From Armatimonadota bacterium (GTDB lineage: Bacteria; Sysuimicrobiota; Sysuimicrobiia; Sysuimicrobiales; Kaftiobacteriaceae), in assembly GCA_031459765.1 (NCBI GenBank), contig JAVKHY010000003.1, positions 62,001 to 126,000 of the forward strand: 64,000 bases of DNA, in the 5' to 3' direction. This document shows, in pieces, positions 61,427-64,000 of this stretch. The position numbers and the translations under genes are program-made. How positions within the stretch are numbered: the stretch's first letter is position 1; every line of letters starts with the position of its first letter. Under the pieces are notes generated by a model. The model had not been told where the DNA came from and did no database searches. It saw only the letters and a program-made list of their open reading frames with translations.

Positions 61427-61894
61427 ATGCGGGTGAAAGCGATCTTCCTGGTGGGCGTCCTGACGATCGGAGGGGCGGCGGCGGATGTGGTCGCCGCGCC
61501 GGCCCAGAAACTAACGCTTACGATGACAGAGTTCCAGTACGCTCCCAGGACCATTGCGCTGAAGCCGGGGACGGCGGTGGAGCTGATCGTGACGAACAAG
61601 GGCGCTGTCCAGCACGAGTTCATGCTCTATACGTCTCCCGGGTCCATGGCCATGAACATGGACATGGACAAGTACGGGGCCGAGAATACGTACTTCAAGG
61701 ACATCGGCGTCATCGAGGTGGTTTATCCGGGCAAGAAACCGTCCACGTCATCCCGTCTGGAACGGGTGATGGTCGATCCCGGCCAGAGCGTCACAATCCG
61801 GTTTACGGCAAAGAAGGCGGGCACCTTCGAGTTTGCCTGCCACATCCCCGGCCACTACGAGGCGGGAATGAAGGGCACCCTGGCGGTGAAGTAA
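61427..61894 (+). CDS. cupredoxin (blue-copper) protein 2
   Basis: 155 residues. Signal peptide (to about residue 24), then a cupredoxin fold with full type I ligands His63 (QHEF), Cys138, His143 and Met148 (CHIPGHYEAGM). A Met-rich loop MAMNMDMDK lies between, which could bind a second copper ion. GATGAGGTGAG precedes ATG. It is a distant paralogue of the protein at 60174. Confidence 0.92.
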   Translation: MRVKAIFLVGVLTIGGAAADVVAAPAQKLTLTMTEFQYAPRTIALKPGTAVELIVTNKGAVQHEFMLYTSPGSMAMNMDMDKYGAENTYFKDIGVIEVVYPGKKPSTSSRLERVMVDPGQSVTIRFTAKKAGTFEFACHIPGHYEAGMKGTLAVK

Positions 61895-61923
61895 TCTCTC
61901 AGAGAGCACCCACGAAGGGAGCG

Positions 61924-62097
61924 ATGCCCATGGTGACCGATCCGGTATGCGGGATGCAGATCGACGAGCGCAAGGCAGCCGGGACGTCTGTCTATCACGG
62001 CCAGACCTACCACTTCTGTTCGAACGGCTGCAAGGCGGCGTTCGACAAGGAACCCCAGAAGTACGTAGAGCACCGGGGGCACGCCCACGGCCACTGA
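61924..62097 (+). CDS. YHS-domain metal-binding protein
   Basis: 57 residues. YHS domain: DPVCGMQID and YHFCSNGCKAAFDKEPQKYV, with a His-rich tail HRGHAHGH. YHS domains bind heavy metals and occur alone or at the ends of copper P-type ATPases. GAAGGGAGCG precedes ATG 61924. It follows cupredoxin 2 by 29 bases and is followed by a strong hairpin. Confidence 0.9.
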   Translation: MPMVTDPVCGMQIDERKAAGTSVYHGQTYHFCSNGCKAAFDKEPQKYVEHRGHAHGH

Positions 62098-62120
62098 GCC
62101 CCGGAGCGCGTCGAGTGAGC

Positions 62121-62159
62121 GCGAGCGCCCGGTCCGCGCGACCGGGCGCTCGCGTCTTT
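62121..62159 (+). terminator. strong hairpin after YHS gene
   Basis: A perfect 14-bp stem GCGAGCGCCCGGTC / GACCGGGCGCTCGC (62121-62153) with a 5-base loop, followed by GTCTTTA. It ends the cupredoxin-YHS transcript just ahead of array f. Confidence 0.8.
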
Positions 62160-62222
62160 AACGAAACCTTCAACATCTGCTAACGACGCCTTAAGCACCC
62201 GCCGCGCCCGCCGGGATACACT
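62158..62222 (+). promoter_or_regulatory. regulon promoter f: four half-sites plus -10
   Basis: TTAAC 62158, TTCAA 62169, CTAAC 62180 and TTAAG 62191, each 11 bp apart; TACACT at 62217-62222, 21 bases after the last. Confidence 0.8.
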
Positions 62223-62255
62223 GCCAGCGCATAGAGGAAAGGAGTGTGCAGCAGC

Positions 62256-62816
62256 GTGATGTACGGTTTTTTTGTGCCGCTCGTGCTGGGGTTCACCGTC
62301 AGCGGGGTCAGCGCCTTCACAGCCGCCTTCTCCCGGCGCTTCGGAGAGCACGGCGGTCAGATGGCGACGATGATCCTGCGCAACCTCGTGGGAATCCCAC
62401 TGTGGGCGGCCGGCTACATCCTGGCCTGGCAGGCGTCGACACCGTGGCTGTTCGCCTCAGGTCCGGCGGTCCGGATCACAGGGTGGCTGCTGATCGTCAC
62501 GGGGTCGATCCCCGTGATCTTGGGCCACCTGCAACTGGGGTGGCGGACGCACATGCCGTCGGTCCGGGATACCCTCGTCCGCACGGGTCTGTACGGCCGG
62601 GTGCGGCATCCCATCTACGCCGGCGGCCTGTTGATCTTCCCTGGCCTGGTCCTGATTCGGCCGACATCGGCGGTGGCGGCGGCGAGTGCACTGGGCCTTC
62701 TCTGGGTGATTCTGCAGGCCAGGCTCGAGGAACTGGACCTCGTGCAGCGATTGCCGGCGTACCGACAGTACATGCGGGAGGTGCCCCGGTTTGTCCCGCG
62801 GGCATCGCGGAGGTGA
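62256..62816 (+). CDS. ICMT-like methyltransferase family membrane protein
   Basis: 186 residues from GTG 62256 (ATG 62259 and GTG 62244 are alternatives; AAAGGAG lies at 62238-62244). About five membrane helices and the C-terminal signature GLYGRVRHPIYAGGLLIFPG with LEELDLVQRLPAYRQYM. Second ICMT-like gene of the island; the substrate is unknown. Under promoter f. The LysM-M23 gene follows after about 140 bases. Confidence 0.85.
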   Translation: MMYGFFVPLVLGFTVSGVSAFTAAFSRRFGEHGGQMATMILRNLVGIPLWAAGYILAWQASTPWLFASGPAVRITGWLLIVTGSIPVILGHLQLGWRTHMPSVRDTLVRTGLYGRVRHPIYAGGLLIFPGLVLIRPTSAVAAASALGLLWVILQARLEELDLVQRLPAYRQYMREVPRFVPRASRR

Positions 62817-62958
62817 CCGTAGACAAGTCCGGCCCGCCTGCCACGCGCCGGTGCCCGCCGGCGGTGGGGCGGGAGTCGATGGAGCTGGGTAGCGCGTCCC
62901 TCCTGCGCCTACGGGCTGCGGGGGGCCGCGATCTTCACCGTCCTGACAGGAGGCGGAG

Positions 62959-63600
62959 ATGGGCTACCGCTTCGCCAGCTTCGCGTTCGCTGCGCTCATC
63001 GCGACGCTGTGGTCAGCGCAACCTGCGTTCGCCGCACCCGCCGATCCCGATCCCACGCCGCACATCGTCCAGACCGGGGAGACGCTCTGGTCCATCGCGC
63101 GTCGCCACGGCCTGTCCGTCGACGCGCTCGCCGCGATCAACGGTCTGCCCGATGACAACCGGCTGTATCCCGGGCAGCGGGTGATCCTGGGGCCGAGCGC
63201 CGGCACGCTGCAGGGAGTTCCGCGCCCCCGGCTTGCCTGGCCCAGTCGGGGCCTGATCACCTCGCGGTTTGGATTTCGCTGGGGACGTCACCACCACGGC
63301 ATCGACATCGCCGCGCCGGCGGGGACCCCGATCACCGCCGCCCTCGACGGCACGGTGCAGTTCGCCGGCCGGCTGGCCGGCTACGGGCGCTTGGTGATTC
63401 TCAACCACGGCGGCGGGCTCACCACCTACTACGGCCACGCCTCGCAACTCCTGGTGAAGGTGGGCGACCGGGTGACACAGGGACAGCTCGTGGCGCGCGT
63501 GGGCGCGACCGGCGAGGTGACGGGGCCGAACCTGCACTTCGAGGTGCGCCGGAACAAGGTCCCTCTGGATCCGCTCGCCTTCCTGCAGGGACAGCGCTGA
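62959..63600 (+). CDS. LysM plus M23 peptidase (cell-wall endopeptidase type)
   Basis: 213 residues. Signal peptide (to about 26), a LysM peptidoglycan-binding domain (about 35-78, HIVQTGETLWSIARRHGL), and an M23 zinc peptidase domain with HHHGIDIAAPAGTPI (zinc ligands His112 and Asp116), YGHASQLLVKVGD and PNLHFEVR. It cuts peptidoglycan cross-bridges, or acts as a divisome activator if inactive. ACAGGAGGCGGAG precedes ATG. The 140-base gap before it has no array, so it may be read with the ICMT-like gene. Confidence 0.93.
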   Translation: MGYRFASFAFAALIATLWSAQPAFAAPADPDPTPHIVQTGETLWSIARRHGLSVDALAAINGLPDDNRLYPGQRVILGPSAGTLQGVPRPRLAWPSRGLITSRFGFRWGRHHHGIDIAAPAGTPITAALDGTVQFAGRLAGYGRLVILNHGGGLTTYYGHASQLLVKVGDRVTQGQLVARVGATGEVTGPNLHFEVRRNKVPLDPLAFLQGQR

Positions 63601-63610
63601 TGCGCTCGCC

Positions 63611-63676
63611 TTAACACAACCTTAACAGTTCCATAAGGTCGCAATAACCATCTGCCGCCCCTCCCGCGGCTAGGAT
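63611..63676 (+). promoter_or_regulatory. regulon promoter g: four half-sites plus -10
   Basis: TTAAC 63611, TTAAC 63622, ATAAG 63633 and ATAAC 63644, each 11 bp apart; TAGGAT at 63671-63676, 22 bases after the last. Confidence 0.8.
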
Positions 63677-63709
63677 GAACGCGATACTCGCTCGGGGAGG
63701 AGGACGACG

Positions 63710-63994
63710 ATGGCTGAGCTGTGGCAGGCCTATGGGACGTGGGTGCTCTACGGGTTGTTCTTCCTGGCTTTCCTGTGGCTGCACGGGTTCATGCACGGCG
63801 GCCACGGGGGGCACGGAGGCGCGCATGGCCGGCCTGCGAGGAGGGGATCGCCAGACGCCCAGAGACCGCACCACAGCCCTCCTGCCGCGCATTCAACCGA
63901 CGCCTCCTCCATTGACGACCATGCGACGTCCGGACCGTATCATGACCACGCTCCGGACCAGAAGGCTCACACGCGCCGTGGAGGCTGTTGTTAG
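63710..63994 (+). CDS. His-rich single-pass membrane protein
   Basis: 94 residues. One membrane helix (about 9-27, VLYGLFFLAFLWLHGF) followed by HGGHGGHGGAHG, a second His-rich stretch (DDHATSGPYHDHAPDQKAH) and a terminal Gly-Cys-Cys. It is a probable metal-binding peptide, similar in layout to small DUF2933-like proteins beside copper ATPases. GGGAGGAGGAC precedes ATG 63710. The window ends 6 bases after its stop, so its partners are not seen. Confidence 0.75.
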   Translation: MAELWQAYGTWVLYGLFFLAFLWLHGFMHGGHGGHGGAHGRPARRGSPDAQRPHHSPPAAHSTDASSIDDHATSGPYHDHAPDQKAHTRRGGCC

Positions 63995-64000
63995 ATGCTC

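Noticed and set aside
49409-63648. The 11-bp repeats as a CRISPR or other repeat array
   Set aside because: Units are 5 bp with 6-bp gaps, at most four per site, always before a -10 box; they are regulator half-sites, not spacers and repeats.

Overview
This is a gene-dense, very G+C-rich bacterial chromosome segment, with nearly all genes on the + strand in tight operons (stop/start overlaps of 1 to 22 bases are common). A T-box riboswitch ahead of glyQS, SpoVS, a CsaB pyruvyltransferase next to a DUF5693 protein, a DUF881 protein, pyruvate phosphate dikinase and an hpf-secA-prfB order point to a deep-branching high-GC member of the Terrabacteria/Bacillati. Candidate phylum CSP1-3 (Sysuimicrobiota), Armatimonadota relatives or high-GC Firmicutes classes such as Limnochordia or Symbiobacteriia are all possible; the assignment is inference only.

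Layout. 0-15.4 kb is housekeeping: a CorC-type CBS protein (cut by the window edge), DUF502, cdd, era, an MgtE-like sensor protein paired with an Nramp-related transporter, recO, T-box-glyQS, ppdK, a dNTP triphosphohydrolase, a cold-shock protein and hpf. 15.5-29.3 kb is an accessory block placed between hpf and secA. It holds an IclR-regulated polyamine-type ABC importer with an aspartoacylase-like deacylase, then a TrmB-regulated module of a DRE-TIM metallolyase, a cyclase-family hydrolase and a five-gene Liv-type ABC importer. Both regulators have a clear palindromic operator just ahead of their start. 29.6-42.1 kb returns to housekeeping: secA, an lnt-CPBP fusion, prfB with the programmed +1 frameshift, DUF2993, DUF5693, csaB, spoVS, prs and gltX.

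42.2-47.5 kb is a compact biosynthetic cluster for a linear azol(in)e-containing peptide (streptolysin S-like RiPP). It has a 53-residue precursor ending in nine contiguous Cys/Ser/Thr residues, an RRE/E1-like C protein, a YcaO with a C-terminal PxPxP, a SagB-type dehydrogenase, a CPBP membrane protease and an ABC exporter. DUF72 and tRNA-Gln(CTG) follow.

48.5-64 kb is a metal/redox island. It contains a two-component system whose short sensor loop is rich in His and Met, and a TtrA-like molybdoenzyme operon with two DOMON proteins and a MoaD-like protein. It also has SHOCT proteins, two blue-copper cupredoxins, DUF302, a YHS protein, an ICMT-like methyltransferase, a LysM-M23 hydrolase and a His-rich peptide. 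Seven promoters here share one architecture: TTAAC/TTCAC half-sites exactly 11 bp apart, in fixed register with a TAnnnT -10 box. This strongly suggests one OmpR/PhoB-type regulon, probably driven by the local response regulator and probably answering copper or a related stress.
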